Of a DNA stretch of 35,886 nucleotides, positions 15,093-23,206 are shown in pieces. The translations under genes were made by a program, and so were the position numbers. Under the pieces are notes generated by a model that was given only the letters and a program-made list of their open reading frames with translations, searched no databases and was not told where the DNA came from. The stretch covers positions 1 to 35,886 of the forward strand of contig NZ_BMMU01000047.1 in NCBI RefSeq assembly GCF_014646095.1, written 5' to 3'. Positions within the stretch are counted from its first letter, which is position 1. Each line of letters begins with the position of its first letter. This DNA comes from Streptomyces lacrimifluminis. Its GTDB lineage: Bacteria; Actinomycetota; Actinomycetes; Streptomycetales; Streptomycetaceae.

Positions 15093-15683
15093 TTGTCCGC
15101 TTCTGCTTCTGTCACCGGCCCGTCGTCTGGCCGCTGCCGTGCTTGCTGCCGGTGCTCTGGTCTCGGTGGCGGCGCTGCCGGCGTCCGCTGCCGACCACGT
15201 CCGTCCGCAGCGTCCGAAGGTGGAGATCTTGGCGGTCCAGTACGACTCCCCGGGACGTGACGACCGTTCCAACCGGTCGCTGAACAAGGAGTGGGTGGAC
15301 CTCACCAACACCACCCGCAACACGGTCAACCTCGACGGCTGGACCCTCACGGACCAGGCCGGCCACACCTACACTTTCGACCAATACCGGCTGGCCGGCC
15401 GCACGACGGTCCGTATCCACGCCGGTGAGGGCCGCGACACCCGCAGCGACCTCTACCAGGACCGCCGCCACTACGTGTGGAACAACGACCACGACACCTG
15501 CGCAACGACCGTGGCCGCTTCTCGATGACGAGTCCAGGGGCCGCGACCGCGACCACCGCCATGGTGACGCCCGCCGCTGACACCACCACCACGCGGGCGG
15601 CTGAGCATGCACCCGCCCCCGCCTGTGAGACGACGGCGCGCCCGGCCCACGATGGCCCGGCGCGTCGCTGGCGTTTGGTGTGA
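15093..15683 (+). pseudogene. Secreted lamin-tail-domain protein with two frameshifts
   Basis: A TTG at 15093 after GGGGACTTC opens SASASVT, then one extra base near 15117 shifts the frame to RRLAAAVLAAGALVSVAALPASAAD, a Sec signal peptide ending ASA. The mature part reads VEILAVQYDSPGRDDRSNRS, KEWVDLTNTTRNTVNLDGWT and HTYTFDQYRL, a lamin-tail domain (LTD), an Ig-like fold found in many secreted Streptomyces proteins. Near 15503 about five bases are missing in CACGACACCTGCGCAAC, so the frame ends early at 15528; the old frame goes on as NDRGRF. A continuous frame from 14950 exists but its start is not signal-like. Probably inactive. Confidence 0.65.
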
Positions 15684-16014
15684 CGCTCACGGGGCCGACG
15701 GGCCGGCCCTGTGGCCGGCCCGAACCATGTCCCAACTGGTTGATGGCGAGGTGTCGCTGCCGCCTTCGAAACCCCGTCACCCCGCCTTGACCAGCTGATC
15801 AGCACCTCCCGCACGCCGGGGGAACCTCAAACTGGGCAGCCCTCACGCCAGAACCAGGTTCCGTTGCCATGCTGCGAACGCCCCTCCCTGGGATGGCCCG
15901 TACACCAGTCCGGGCCGCACCCTTGCTTTCCGGTCCCGGGAACGGTTCTGACTCCCGGCTCACGGCAGATTCCCTGCTCGCTGCCCACGCCGGTAATCAA
16001 CTCCGTTTGTGTCA
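15684..16014. other. Upstream region of the LPMO gene
   Basis: 330 bases with no gene-like frame. Only the promoter and operator just after it (16015-16056) were recognised. Confidence 0.5.
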
Positions 16015-16042
16015 TTGACATCTCACTCGGAAGTCCTACCGT
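16015..16042 (+). promoter_or_regulatory. Sigma-HrdB-type promoter of the LPMO gene
   Basis: TTGACA at 16015-16020 is a perfect -35 box. TACCGT at 16037-16042, 16 bases later, is an acceptable Streptomyces -10. The CebR palindrome follows at once and would cover the start of transcription. Confidence 0.65.
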
Positions 16043-16056
16043 TGGGAGCGCTCCCA
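16043..16056. promoter_or_regulatory. CebR operator (TGGGAGCGCTCCCA)
   Basis: The perfect 14-bp palindrome equals the published binding site of CebR, the LacI-family repressor of cellulose and cello-oligosaccharide use in Streptomyces. Its position directly after the -10 box is right for repression relieved by cellobiose. The cebR gene itself is not in this window. Confidence 0.88.
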
Positions 16057-16090
16057 TGACAGCCTTGCAAACTGGAAGGAGTCCCCCCAC

Positions 16091-16765
16091 ATGCGCAAAC
16101 AGAGTCCGTTAGCCGGGCGTTCGTGGTCGTCCCTCCGCCGGCCTCTCCAGGCGCTCGCCATGCTGTTCGCCGTGGTTGTCGGCGCACTCACCTGGTCGGC
16201 TCCCGCCCAGGCTCACGGCACCGTCGTCGGCCCAGCTTCCCGCGCGTACCAGTGCTGGAAGACGTGGGGCAGCAACCACACGAACCCGGCCATGCAGACC
16301 GAAGACCCCATGTGTTGGCAGGCCTTCCAGGCCAACCCCGACACCATGTGGAACTGGATGAGCGCGCTCCGCGACGGCCTCGGTGGCCAGTTCCAGGCGC
16401 GGACCCCCGACGGGACGCTCTGCAGCAACAACCTCTCGAGGAACGCCAGCCTGAACAAGCCCGGGCAGTGGAAGACCACCACCGTCGGCAACAACTTCTC
16501 GGTCCACCTGTACGACCAGGCGTCCCACGGTGCCGACTACTTCAAGGTCTACGTGAGCAAGCAGGGCTTCAACCCCAAGACCCAGACCCTGGGCTGGAGC
16601 AACCTCGACTTCATCACGCAGACCGGACGCTTCGCCCCGGCGCAGAACATCACGTTCCCCGTCCAGACCTCCGGCTACACCGGACACCACATCCTGTTCG
16701 TGATCTGGCAGGCCTCGCACCTCGACCAGGCCTACATGTGGTGCAGCGACGTGAACTTCGGCTGA
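16091..16765 (+). CDS. AA10 lytic polysaccharide monooxygenase (secreted)
   Basis: 224 residues. A long signal peptide (RRPLQALAMLFAVVVGAL ... APAQA) ends just before H42, the N-terminal His that, with H146 (DQASHGADYF), forms the copper histidine brace. F223 near the C-terminus is the likely axial residue. The single catalytic domain has no binding module. Sequence features (SRAYQCW, NPAM, EDPMCWQAFQ, YVSKQGF, IWQASHLDQAY) match the chitin/cellulose-active AA10 group. The enzyme cuts crystalline polysaccharide oxidatively outside the cell. AAGGAG at 16076-16081 is a strong ribosome site. The CebR box upstream ties it to cellulose use. Codon 7 (16109-16111) is TTA, so translation should need the bldA tRNA. 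Confidence 0.95.
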   Translation: MRKQSPLAGRSWSSLRRPLQALAMLFAVVVGALTWSAPAQAHGTVVGPASRAYQCWKTWGSNHTNPAMQTEDPMCWQAFQANPDTMWNWMSALRDGLGGQFQARTPDGTLCSNNLSRNASLNKPGQWKTTTVGNNFSVHLYDQASHGADYFKVYVSKQGFNPKTQTLGWSNLDFITQTGRFAPAQNITFPVQTSGYTGHHILFVIWQASHLDQAYMWCSDVNFG

Positions 16766-16769
16766 GCCG

Positions 16770-16830
16770 GGGAGCGGCGGCTGTGTCCGGACACCATAAC
16801 TTCCGGTGTCCGGACACAGCCGCCGCTCCC
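16770..16830 (+). terminator. Very strong terminator after the LPMO gene
   Basis: 26 bases (16770-16795) pair perfectly with 16805-16830 around the 9-base loop ATAACTTCC. It starts 5 bases after the stop codon. The long GC stem lacks a U tract, as is usual in Streptomyces, and it could work in both directions. Confidence 0.85.
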
Positions 16831-16996
16831 AGACCGCCGTCATCCGTCGTACTCCCTGGCTCCGGCGACGACGGATGTCCTTCTGGCCGCCTCTAGTGCG
16901 CTTCCGCGTGATGTGCCGCTTCAAACTGCTCGGCTGACAGCCCCTGACCGCCGAGTGGGTTCGCCGGGTGGGCCTGCGGTGGTCATGCTGGGAAGC

Positions 16997-17224
16997 ATGA
17001 CCACCGCGCCGATCGTCATACACCCGGCCTCCCGCACGGGCGGCCGGAGAGTCACGGTGCATTCCGGGGGGGGGCGGGACGAGATCCTCGGCACCGCCTA
17101 CAGCGATCACGATCTGGTGGTGTTCCTCGAGGGTGCGGGCGTTCAGGATCCCGACAGCATCCTGGACGACGACCGGTGGTTTGATTGGAGCGGTGGCCAC
17201 GCGCACCAGTGGAGTGCCGCCTGA
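16997..17224 (+). CDS. Small hypothetical protein (75 residues)
   Basis: ATG 16997 follows GGGAAGC. The product reads TTAPIVIHPASRTGGRRVTV, then EILGTAYSDHDLVVFLEGAG and WFDWSGGHAHQWSAA. I recall this as a widespread small Streptomyces hypothetical protein, with no known function. The frame passes through a run of nine G at 17067-17075 without losing the family sequence. No signal peptide or membrane segment. It stands alone between the LPMO terminator and a ctaD scrap. Confidence 0.72.
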   Translation: MTTAPIVIHPASRTGGRRVTVHSGGGRDEILGTAYSDHDLVVFLEGAGVQDPDSILDDDRWFDWSGGHAHQWSAA

Positions 17225-17281
17225 GCACCTGTACTGATCTGCGGTCTGTGCGCAGGCCCTGTGGCCGTTGCCCCTGGACTG

Positions 17282-17449
17282 CAGATCCTCGGCCTGGGCC
17301 GTGGTGAGCCAGGGCAGACGGGAGCGCAAGGTCTCGGCTTCGTGCTGCGCTTGGTCGCGTCCGGCGTGGAGGAGGAGGTAGCCCTCGACCTCGTTGTCCA
17401 GCCCGGAGCCCGGCCGGTCCGGCGGGCCGGAGGACCGGCCGGAGATCAC
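17282..17449 (-). pseudogene. Fragment of a ctaD-linked hypothetical gene
   Basis: From a GTG at 17447-17449 that overlaps a TGA (GTGA), the frame reads EVEGYLLLHAGRDQAQHEAE, then LPWLTTAQAEDL. This resembles the small protein often found beside cytochrome oxidase subunit I genes in Streptomyces. After AQAEDL the sequence is unrelated, so the gene is cut off after about 56 codons. Confidence 0.55.
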
Positions 17450-17959
17450 TGCTGTTTGCCTTCGTGGCTTCGGCGTCCAGGACGTCGCGTTTGCCGGTGT
17501 CCTCGCGCTGGTCGAGTTTCGCCAGTTCCGGGTGGTGCAGGTCGAAGGCGGGGGATTCTGAGCGAATGCGGGGCAGGGTGGTGAAGTTGTGGCGCGGGGG
17601 AGGGCAGGAGGTGGCCCCCTCCAGGGAACGGCCGTACCCCCAGGGGTCGTCGACCTCGACCCGCTCGCCGTGCTTGGCGGTCTTCCACACGTTGTAGAGA
17701 AACGGCAGGGTGGACAGGCCCAGCAGAAACGCGCCGATGGAGGAGACGGTGTTGAGGGCGGTGAAGCCGTCGGCGGCCAGGTAGTCGGCGTGCCGGCGGG
17801 GCATGCCCTCGGCGCCGAGCCAGTGCTGGATCAGGAACGTGGTGTGGAAGCCGACGAAGAGGGTCCAGAAGTGGATCTTCTCCAGACGGTGGTCGAGCAT
17901 GGTGCCGGTCATCTTCGGCCACCAGAAGCTGAACCCGCCGAACATCGCGAAGACGATCG
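17446..17959 (-). pseudogene. ctaD: Cytochrome c oxidase subunit I (ctaD), 3' fragment
   Basis: The frame reads IVFAMFGGFSFWWPKMTG, KIHFWTLFVGFHTTFL, QHWLGAEGMPRRHADYL, NTVSSIGAFLLGLSTLPFLYN and VDDPWGYGRSLEGATSCPPP. This is the C-terminal quarter of the heme-copper oxidase subunit I of the aa3 complex, with its last transmembrane helices. About 400 residues, including the heme and copper ligands, are missing. Near the end two frames are possible; one gives a TGA at 17446-17448 coupled to the next scrap. It was probably brought here by recombination; the working ctaD should be elsewhere. Confidence 0.85.
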
Positions 17960-18028
17960 CTCCCGCCTGGCGGGACCTACCGCTGATCGGCCTTTTCTTG
18001 CGGGTCACAGCCGTGTGGCGTGGTCTGC

Positions 18029-19230
18029 ATGACAGTGGATATCAAGATCGTCCGGTCCGGTCAGATGTACCGCTACTACCTGCGCGAGACCGTTGTCGGT
18101 GACGGTCGGCGCCCGGCCCGCACGCCGCTGCGCGAGGCCCAGGAACAAGCCGGTGTCCCGGCCGGGCGATGGATGGGCCGCGGCCTGGCCGTGCTCGGAC
18201 TCGCGCCGGGAGAGGAAGTCACCGAGAGCCAGCTGCGGAACCTCTTCGGCGAGCGGGGCCGGCACCCGTACGCGGACCGGATCGAGGCCGACCTGCTCGC
18301 CAAGGACGAGTCCCCGACCTCCTGTGGGCGTTGGGGGATGAGGAGACCCGTCTAGTGATCGAGGCCGCGCACGATCGGGCGATCGAGCGAGTGCTGGAGT
18401 GGATCGAGGACGAGGTGGCGGTGATCCGGTACGGAAAGGACGGCATCTACCGGGTGCGGCCGCCCGGCGGCCTGGTCGCCGCCAGCTTCCGCCACTACGA
18501 GGCGCGCTCCGGGATGCCCTTGCTCCATGACCATCTGCTTCTGTCCGTGAAGGGGCAGCGCCTGGACGGGAAGTGGGGGTCGATCCACGCCCTGGCCCTG
18601 CACGAGAACACCGTGGCCGCCTCCGCGCTCTACAACGAGCTCGTGGCCGCGGAGGTCTGTGAGGTGCTGGGGCTGGCGACCGAGCCGCGCACCGTCACCC
18701 GGAGCGCCGGCCTGTGATGGAGATTGCCGGGGTGCCGCACGAGCTGATCCGCTGGACCTCCCGGCGCAGCGACCAGATCGCCGCCTGCCTGGCAGAGCTT
18801 GAGCACGAGTACGTCACCGCCGTCGACGACAACGGCGAGCTGAAGTTCCTGCCCGTGGTCTCCGAACGGGCCCGCGCCAAGCTGAACCAGATGGCCGCCC
18901 GCAAGACCCGCCCGCCCAAGCAGAAGACCCAGCCGCTCGCGCAGCTGCGCGCGTGGTGGAAGACGAGCGCGATCCTCACCTCCGGGGTGGCCGTCGACAT
19001 CATCAACTCCCTCCTCGAGTACGCCCGTGCCGCGGCTGCCGCGATCCGGGCCCGGGTCGCCGCCGTGGTCGACGTCGCCCTGGCGGCCGTCGACGTCGCC
19101 GCGACGGTGTTCGTGATGAACGAAGGTGGCCGCTTCCACCGCCGGCACCTGCTCGCCGAAGCCCGCCGCCACCTCGCTCTCGTCCTGCGCGGCCGCCGCC
19201 GCGACCCCGGCCTGGACGACCAGATGCCAT
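18029..19230 (+). pseudogene. MobF/TrwC-type relaxase B, internally deleted
   Basis: ATG 18029 opens TVDIKIVRSGQMYRYYLRET, then GDGRRPARTPLREAQ and GRWMGRGLAVLGL, the same relaxase N-terminus as at 4202 with the tyrosine motif MYRYY. Near 18310 the frame slips, and a segment of several tens of residues between LLAKDESP and LWALGDEETRLVIEAAHDRA is lost. Then come the metal-binding motif FRHYEARSGMPLLHDHLLL, and, after TRSAGL stops at 18717, VMEIAGVPHELIRWTSRRSD in another frame, and the helical part up to RRHLALVLRGRRRDPGLDD. A further deletion lies near 19227. Not functional as it stands. Confidence 0.8.
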
Positions 19231-19887
19231 CTCCACCCACTGCCTGGACATCAGCGAGCCGAAGACCGTGCGCGGCCTGGAGGTCGACTACCGCCTCTAC
19301 ACCGCCCGGTGGTCCCTGTCCGCCCTCCCCGCCCGGCGCCGCCCACCCGCCGTGCCCGATCCGGACCGGCGACCCCCGGCCGATCCCGGCGAGCCGGCTG
19401 CGCCCCGGCCCCCGGGCCAGGAAGCGGGGGAGTGGGAGATACCCCGCGTTCCGCTGCAGTACGAGCGAGCTGTCCTCGCCGGTGCGGTGGTGCGGGAGCA
19501 GCTGTTCACCACCACCACCGCACGGGGCCGGGCGTACGACGTCGTCGCGCACCAGCAGGCGGCGATGCCCGAGCAACTGCTCACGCCTGCGGCCGCCGAC
19601 TCGGAGCGCCACGACCAGGAGCCGGAGGCCGGACGCCGATCGACCTGACGGCGCTGCGGGCCCTCTGGGAGTCCCGCACGGACGTGGAAGCCCTCGATCT
19701 CACTGCCGAGCGGCTGCACCACCTCCAGGACGCGTTCACCAAAGCGGCCGACGACTCCCGCACCCGCGCGACCCGCTACGCCGAACCGGACGACGCCGAC
19801 GCAGCGCACCCGGTGCGCCAAGACGACCAGCAGGCGCACCGCCCGCAGGAGCCCGGACCGCACCGCGGCCGGGAGGCCAGCCACTGA
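19231..19887 (+). pseudogene. Relaxase B locus, C-terminal tail region, frameshifted
   Basis: One frame reads ISTHCLDISEPKTVRGLEVD, YRLYTARWSLSALPARRRPP, WEIPRVPLQYERAVLAGAVV, HQQAAMPEQLL and ends at 19648. A shift near 19635 then leads to PIDLTALRALWESRTDVEAL, DLTAERLHHLQDAFTKAADD and the stop at 19887. The end (QDDQQAHRPQEPGPHRGREA) resembles the Gln/Pro-rich tail at 7200. It is the counterpart of 6671-7235. Whether it is the relaxase C-terminus or a separate partner cannot be told because both copies are broken. Confidence 0.65.
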
Positions 19888-19918
19888 GTGCACCCGATGC
19901 CGCGCACCCGATGCCGTG

Positions 19919-20011
19919 GTGCGCACCGACGATGTCCGGCATCCACTCCACCGAGTGGAGTCCACCGGCCGGGAGTGGCCCACACCGTGCTCAGTATCCA
20001 CTCCACCGAGT
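19919..20011. repeat. Palindrome and repeated 16-mer after relaxase B
   Basis: GGTGCGCACC at 19919-19928 followed by GACGATGTC recalls the cluster at 11171. ATCCACTCCACCGAGT occurs at 19941-19956 and again at 19996-20011, and ACTCCAC and GTGGAGT can pair. The position just after the relaxase tail would suit a transfer or regulatory site, but no nic-like sequence could be proven. Confidence 0.55.
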
Positions 20012-20386
20012 TCCGAGCTCAGACACGCTCTCGGACGGCGCCCTGGCCAGGTCCCACTCGGCGTCGCGAGAATCGTCCTTGACGACCAGCAGGCGCTGTC
20101 TCGCGTCACCGCGTCGGCCGCGGTTCCACAGCAGTACCCCGAACGGGCCCGATCTGCCTGACCGCAGGTCCAATGGGGACTCAATAGACGGTGCAACTCG
20201 ACTGTTGTGATGGTTACGTGTGGGGCGGGGGCCCAACGGCACGTCCGGAAACCATGAAGACAACAACGCCACTTCGTTGATGCGGCGCATGCCCTCTGTC
20301 TGCATCGTTGCGGGGTGGTGGTGCGACACGCCCTCGTTGGAGTGATTGCCCAGTAGGCGCGGTGGGTGCGGTTTAGAACGGGGCAG
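20012..20386. other. No recognisable gene
   Basis: About 375 bases between the relaxase B locus and the IS6 element. Open frames exist, but none resembles a known family or has a ribosome site. Confidence 0.4.
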
Positions 20387-21249
20387 GGCGCTGTCACGTT
20401 GTTGGGTGCGTGAGTGCCTGACAGCGTGCTGGGGTGTGGCCGGCCCGGGTGTCGGTCTGGGTCAGGCTGTTGCGGGCAGGCCGGCGATGCCGGTGATGTG
20501 GTCCCAGATGGCGAAGCGGATGATCATCTCGGCTCGGTAGTGGGTAGCGGACAGGCTGTGGCGGTGGGGTCGGAAGTGGGGTGAGATCCCGCTGAACGCG
20601 GCGAGGAATCTCTGCGCTCCGCCGGTGCTGCGGAAGCCTTTCATGGCCCGTTCGCGCTGCCGGGTCGGTTGGTGGGAGTTCTCGGCCCGGTTGTTCAGGC
20701 CTTTGTGGGAGCGGTGCTCGACCGAGGGCATGACCTCGCGGTGGGCGGCTCCGTAGGAGCGGAGCTTGTCAGTGACGACCACCCGCGGCACCGTACCCGT
20801 CTTTGTGAGAAGGCCACGGAAGAACCGCCTGGCCGCGGCCTTGTCGCGTCGGTTCTGCACGAGGATGTCCAGCACGTTGCCGTCCTGGTCGACGGCCCGC
20901 CACAGGTATTTCTGCTCACCGTTGATCTTGATGAAGACCTCGTCGAGGTGCCACTTGTCGCCGGGATGAGGGCGCCGTCGGCGCAGGGAGTTGGCGTAGG
21001 CCTGCCCGAACTTCAGGCACCAGCGGCGGATGGTCTCGTAGGACACGACGACGCCGCGCTCCAGCATGAGCTCCTCGACCTCGCGGAAGCTGAGCGGAAA
21101 CCGGAAGTACAGCCACACGCAGTGCGAGATGATCTCGACCGGGTACCGGTGCCCCTTGTACGACGGCGACGCGGACGACACGGGCGATCCCATCCAGACG
21201 CGGTCAACCACAAGATCATCCCACTCCGCTCAGTCAACGTGACAACGCC
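20387..21249 (-). mobile_element. IS6-family element
   Basis: Terminal inverted repeats GGCGCTGTCACGTTG (20387-20401) and GGCGTTGTCACGTTG (complement of 21235-21249) differ at one base and enclose one transposase gene. The size of 863 bp is typical for the family. The flanks do not show an 8-bp duplication. The right end joins the 3' part of an IS21 istA gene, so the IS6 copy probably removed the rest of istA by an adjacent deletion. Confidence 0.88.
20462..21211 (-). CDS. IS6-family transposase
   Basis: 249 residues from GTG 21209-21211, or about 243 from ATG 21191-21193. It begins SASPSYKGHRYPVEIISHCV, with the helix-turn-helix SFREVEELMLERGVVVSYET and the DDE core: WHLDEVFIKINGEQKYLWRA (first Asp), VVVTDKLRSYGAAHRE (second Asp) and NNRAENSHQPTRQRERAMKGF (Glu). 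All catalytic residues are present and the frame is unbroken, so the element may still move. Confidence 0.93.
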   Translation of the reverse strand: MVDRVWMGSPVSSASPSYKGHRYPVEIISHCVWLYFRFPLSFREVEELMLERGVVVSYETIRRWCLKFGQAYANSLRRRRPHPGDKWHLDEVFIKINGEQKYLWRAVDQDGNVLDILVQNRRDKAAARRFFRGLLTKTGTVPRVVVTDKLRSYGAAHREVMPSVEHRSHKGLNNRAENSHQPTRQRERAMKGFRSTGGAQRFLAAFSGISPHFRPHRHSLSATHYRAEMIIRFAIWDHITGIAGLPATA

Positions 21250-21250
21250 G

Positions 21251-21388
21251 GCCGGACCGCTCAAGGCCCTGCTGAACCGGTCCGCCGCCAGCCGCATCGA
21301 GGTCAGCCGGCGTCCGTTGTCGGTCTATGACGAGCTGACCGGCACCCGCCCCTTCACCACCAATTCGACGACGAGGGAAGCCCGTTGA
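21251..21388 (+). pseudogene. istA: IstA (IS21 transposase) C-terminal fragment
   Basis: The frame entering from the IS6 end reads GPLKALLNRSAASRIEVSRR, then PLSVYDELTG, and stops at TGA 21386-21388, overlapping the istB start (TTGA). The position right before istB with coupled stop and start is the normal IS21 arrangement. Nearly all of istA, including the DDE core, is gone. Confidence 0.65.
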
Positions 21389-22155
21389 GCCAGCTGGTCA
21401 CCGCCCGCATCCGCAGCACGGCCGCCAAACTCGGCCTGCCCCACCTGGCCGAGAGCCTGAACCAGTACGCCGAGCGGGCCGAGGAGGGCAAGCTCGGCTA
21501 CCTCGACTTCCTTGACCTGGTCCTGGCTGAAGAGCTTGCGGTCCGCGATGACCGGCGTTTCCGCCAGGGTCTGCGACTGTCGAAGCTGCCGCACCACAAG
21601 ACGCTTGACGACTACGACTTCTCCTTCCAGCCCGAACTCGACCCGCGCAAGGTCAAGGACCTGGCCACCCTCTCGTTCATCGAGGCCAAGGCCAACGCAG
21701 CTCTGCTCGGCCCGCCGGGAGTGGGCAGGACACACCTGGCCGTCGCCCTGGCCGTCGCGGCCTGCCGGGCCGGGTTCTCGATCTACTTCACCACGCTCGA
21801 CGACATGGTCCGCCAGCTGAAGACCGCCGAAGCCGCAGGCCGGCTGACCAGCAAGCTCCGTTCCTACCTGCGGCCCAGCGTCCTCGTCGTCGACGAGGTC
21901 GGCTACCAGCCCCTCGAACGCGCCGAGGCGAACCTGGTCTTCCAGGTGATCTCCAAGCGTTACGAGAAGGGCTCGATCATCCTGACCTCGAACAAGACCT
22001 TCAGCGAATGGGGCCAGGTCTTCGGCGACGAAGTCCTCGCCACCGCGATCCTCGACCGCCTCCTGCACCACTGCGACGTCATCGCGATCAACGGCCCCAG
22101 CTACCGGCTCAAGAACCGACTCGCCGCCATCGAGCGCGAGACCGACGTTGCCTGA
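21385..22155 (+). CDS. istB: IstB-like AAA+ ATPase of IS21 family, altered Walker A
   Basis: 256 residues from TTG 21385 (SQLVTARIRSTAAKLGLPHL). IstB is the ATP-driven target-selection helper of IS21 transposase. The domain order is normal: an N-terminal helical part, Walker A GPPGVGRTHLA (from residue 109), Walker B VLVVDEVGY (D170, E171) and IILTSNKTFSEWGQVFGD near the C-terminus. The invariant Walker A Lys is replaced by Arg at position 115, which in AAA+ proteins normally abolishes ATP binding or hydrolysis. With istA lost as well, the element is dead. GCTGAGCAC repeated just past the stop may belong to the IS21 end. Confidence 0.92.
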   Translation: MSQLVTARIRSTAAKLGLPHLAESLNQYAERAEEGKLGYLDFLDLVLAEELAVRDDRRFRQGLRLSKLPHHKTLDDYDFSFQPELDPRKVKDLATLSFIEAKANAALLGPPGVGRTHLAVALAVAACRAGFSIYFTTLDDMVRQLKTAEAAGRLTSKLRSYLRPSVLVVDEVGYQPLERAEANLVFQVISKRYEKGSIILTSNKTFSEWGQVFGDEVLATAILDRLLHHCDVIAINGPSYRLKNRLAAIERETDVA

Positions 22156-22295
22156 GAGCTGAGCACGTTTATCTGTACTTGGCTGAGCACTTCAAGGAGT
22201 ACGCGGACACCTGGTGTGGGGCGGATGCCGAGCGGCCCGAACTCGTCGAACGCGAAAACGCGGTCGGGTAAGCGAGCTGATCGGCCGCCCACCGT
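22156..22295 (+). other. IS21 end region and unrecognised coding scrap
   Basis: GCTGAGCAC occurs twice in the first 40 bases, as in the multiple terminal repeats of IS21 elements. A frame reading HVYLYLAEHFKEYADTW and ending at 22271 looks protein-like but is not recognised. Confidence 0.35.
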
Positions 22296-22493
22296 TCACG
22301 GAGGAACTCCCCTACATGCCGATCGGCTGGCTGTTCTGGCATTGCCTGGTCCGGCGGCGCCTCGGCAGCCTCTACATCGGCGGCGAGCCGGGTCGGTGGC
22401 GAAGTCGGCGGTGGTGACGTCGTGACCGCTCTCGGCGAACCGCCGGGCGAGGACGGAACCGAGATTGCTGGCGGCGATGATGCTGATCTTCAC
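22296..22493 (-). pseudogene. F420/NADP-dependent oxidoreductase, N-terminal fragment
   Basis: From GTG 22491-22493 the frame reads KISIIAASNLGSVLARRFAE, then SGHDVTTADFATDP, the first beta-alpha-beta of a Rossmann fold as in NADPH:F420 oxidoreductase-like enzymes (usually KI.IIGAGN.G..LA..). The usual glycine after II is Ala here. Beyond about residue 37 the sequence is unrelated. Only the start of the gene survives, divergent from the broken MarR gene at 22636. Confidence 0.6.
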
Positions 22494-22536
22494 TAGTGCT
22501 CTTGGGATAGGGCTGAGTACGCATGGGCGGAAGGCG

Positions 22537-22615
22537 CTTCGAACTCGAATCTTCAGTGCGATGGCGGGAACCCTAGCCTCACTTCGAACTCGAAGCATGT
22601 ACTTCGAGTTCGAAG
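22537..22615. promoter_or_regulatory. MarR-type operator: perfect inverted repeat plus extra site
   Basis: CTTCGAACTCGAAG (22582-22595) and its exact complement CTTCGAGTTCGAAG (22602-22615) are separated by 6 bases. A further CTTCGAACTCGAAT lies at 22537-22550. They sit between the divergent oxidoreductase fragment and the MarR gene, the usual place for a MarR site controlling both. Confidence 0.65.
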
Positions 22616-22635
22616 CAGGTGGGTGGAGCGGTGCC

Positions 22636-23206
22636 ATGACCGAACACGAGCCCCGCTGGCTGGACGAGTCGAGATGCGCACTGGGAACGGCTTTCTCACA
22701 CCGCGAGCCTGATCGCTCGCATGGTCGACGCTCAACTCGGCGAAGCAGGCGGGGGCGCCCGGGTCCAGTACGAGATCCTCACTCGCATCCGCGGGAGCCC
22801 GGGGCGGCGACGCCGGAGGCCCGAGCTGGCCGAGCGAACCGTCTTCTCGCGCAGCGGAATGACCTACCAGGTCGCCCAGTTGGAGAATGCCGGACTGTTG
22901 CGTCGTGAGACCGAGCCCGAGGACGAACGCAGGGTGCTCGCGATCCCCACCGACGAGAGGCAGCGAGTCCTCGAAACCGCCGCCCCCGGCCATCCGGCCA
23001 CGGTTCGTGAGGGCTTCGTGGACGTCCTCAGCCCCGAGTAGATCTCCCTGCTCGCCGACATCATGGACATCACCAGCGGCCACCTGCGCGCTATGTCCCG
23101 TCGCCCCGCCACGCAAGACCAAGGGCACCCCCTGGTAGTGGAAGAAATCGGGCGTGCCGTGGACGCTGCCGGAGCCAAGGCTGAGCGCTCCCATACCCAA
23201 GCCTGA
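22636..23206 (+). pseudogene. MarR-family regulator, frameshifted and with a nonsense codon
   Basis: ATG 22636 follows a GGAG site and opens TEHEPRWLDES. After small deletions the family frame continues from about 22720: ARMVDAQLGEAGGGARVQYE, then ELAERTVFSRSGMTYQVAQL (recognition helix), and LLRRETEPEDERRVLAIPTD (the wing). A TAG at 23039-23041 interrupts SPE and ISLLADIMDITSGHLRAM. So at least two frame changes and one stop are needed to read it. MarR proteins repress by binding operators such as the palindrome just upstream. Confidence 0.78.

Noticed and set aside
16109..17449. Minus-strand ORF of 446 codons across the LPMO
   Set aside because: Mostly antisense of the LPMO. Only its first 56 codons, beyond the LPMO, match a known gene scrap.
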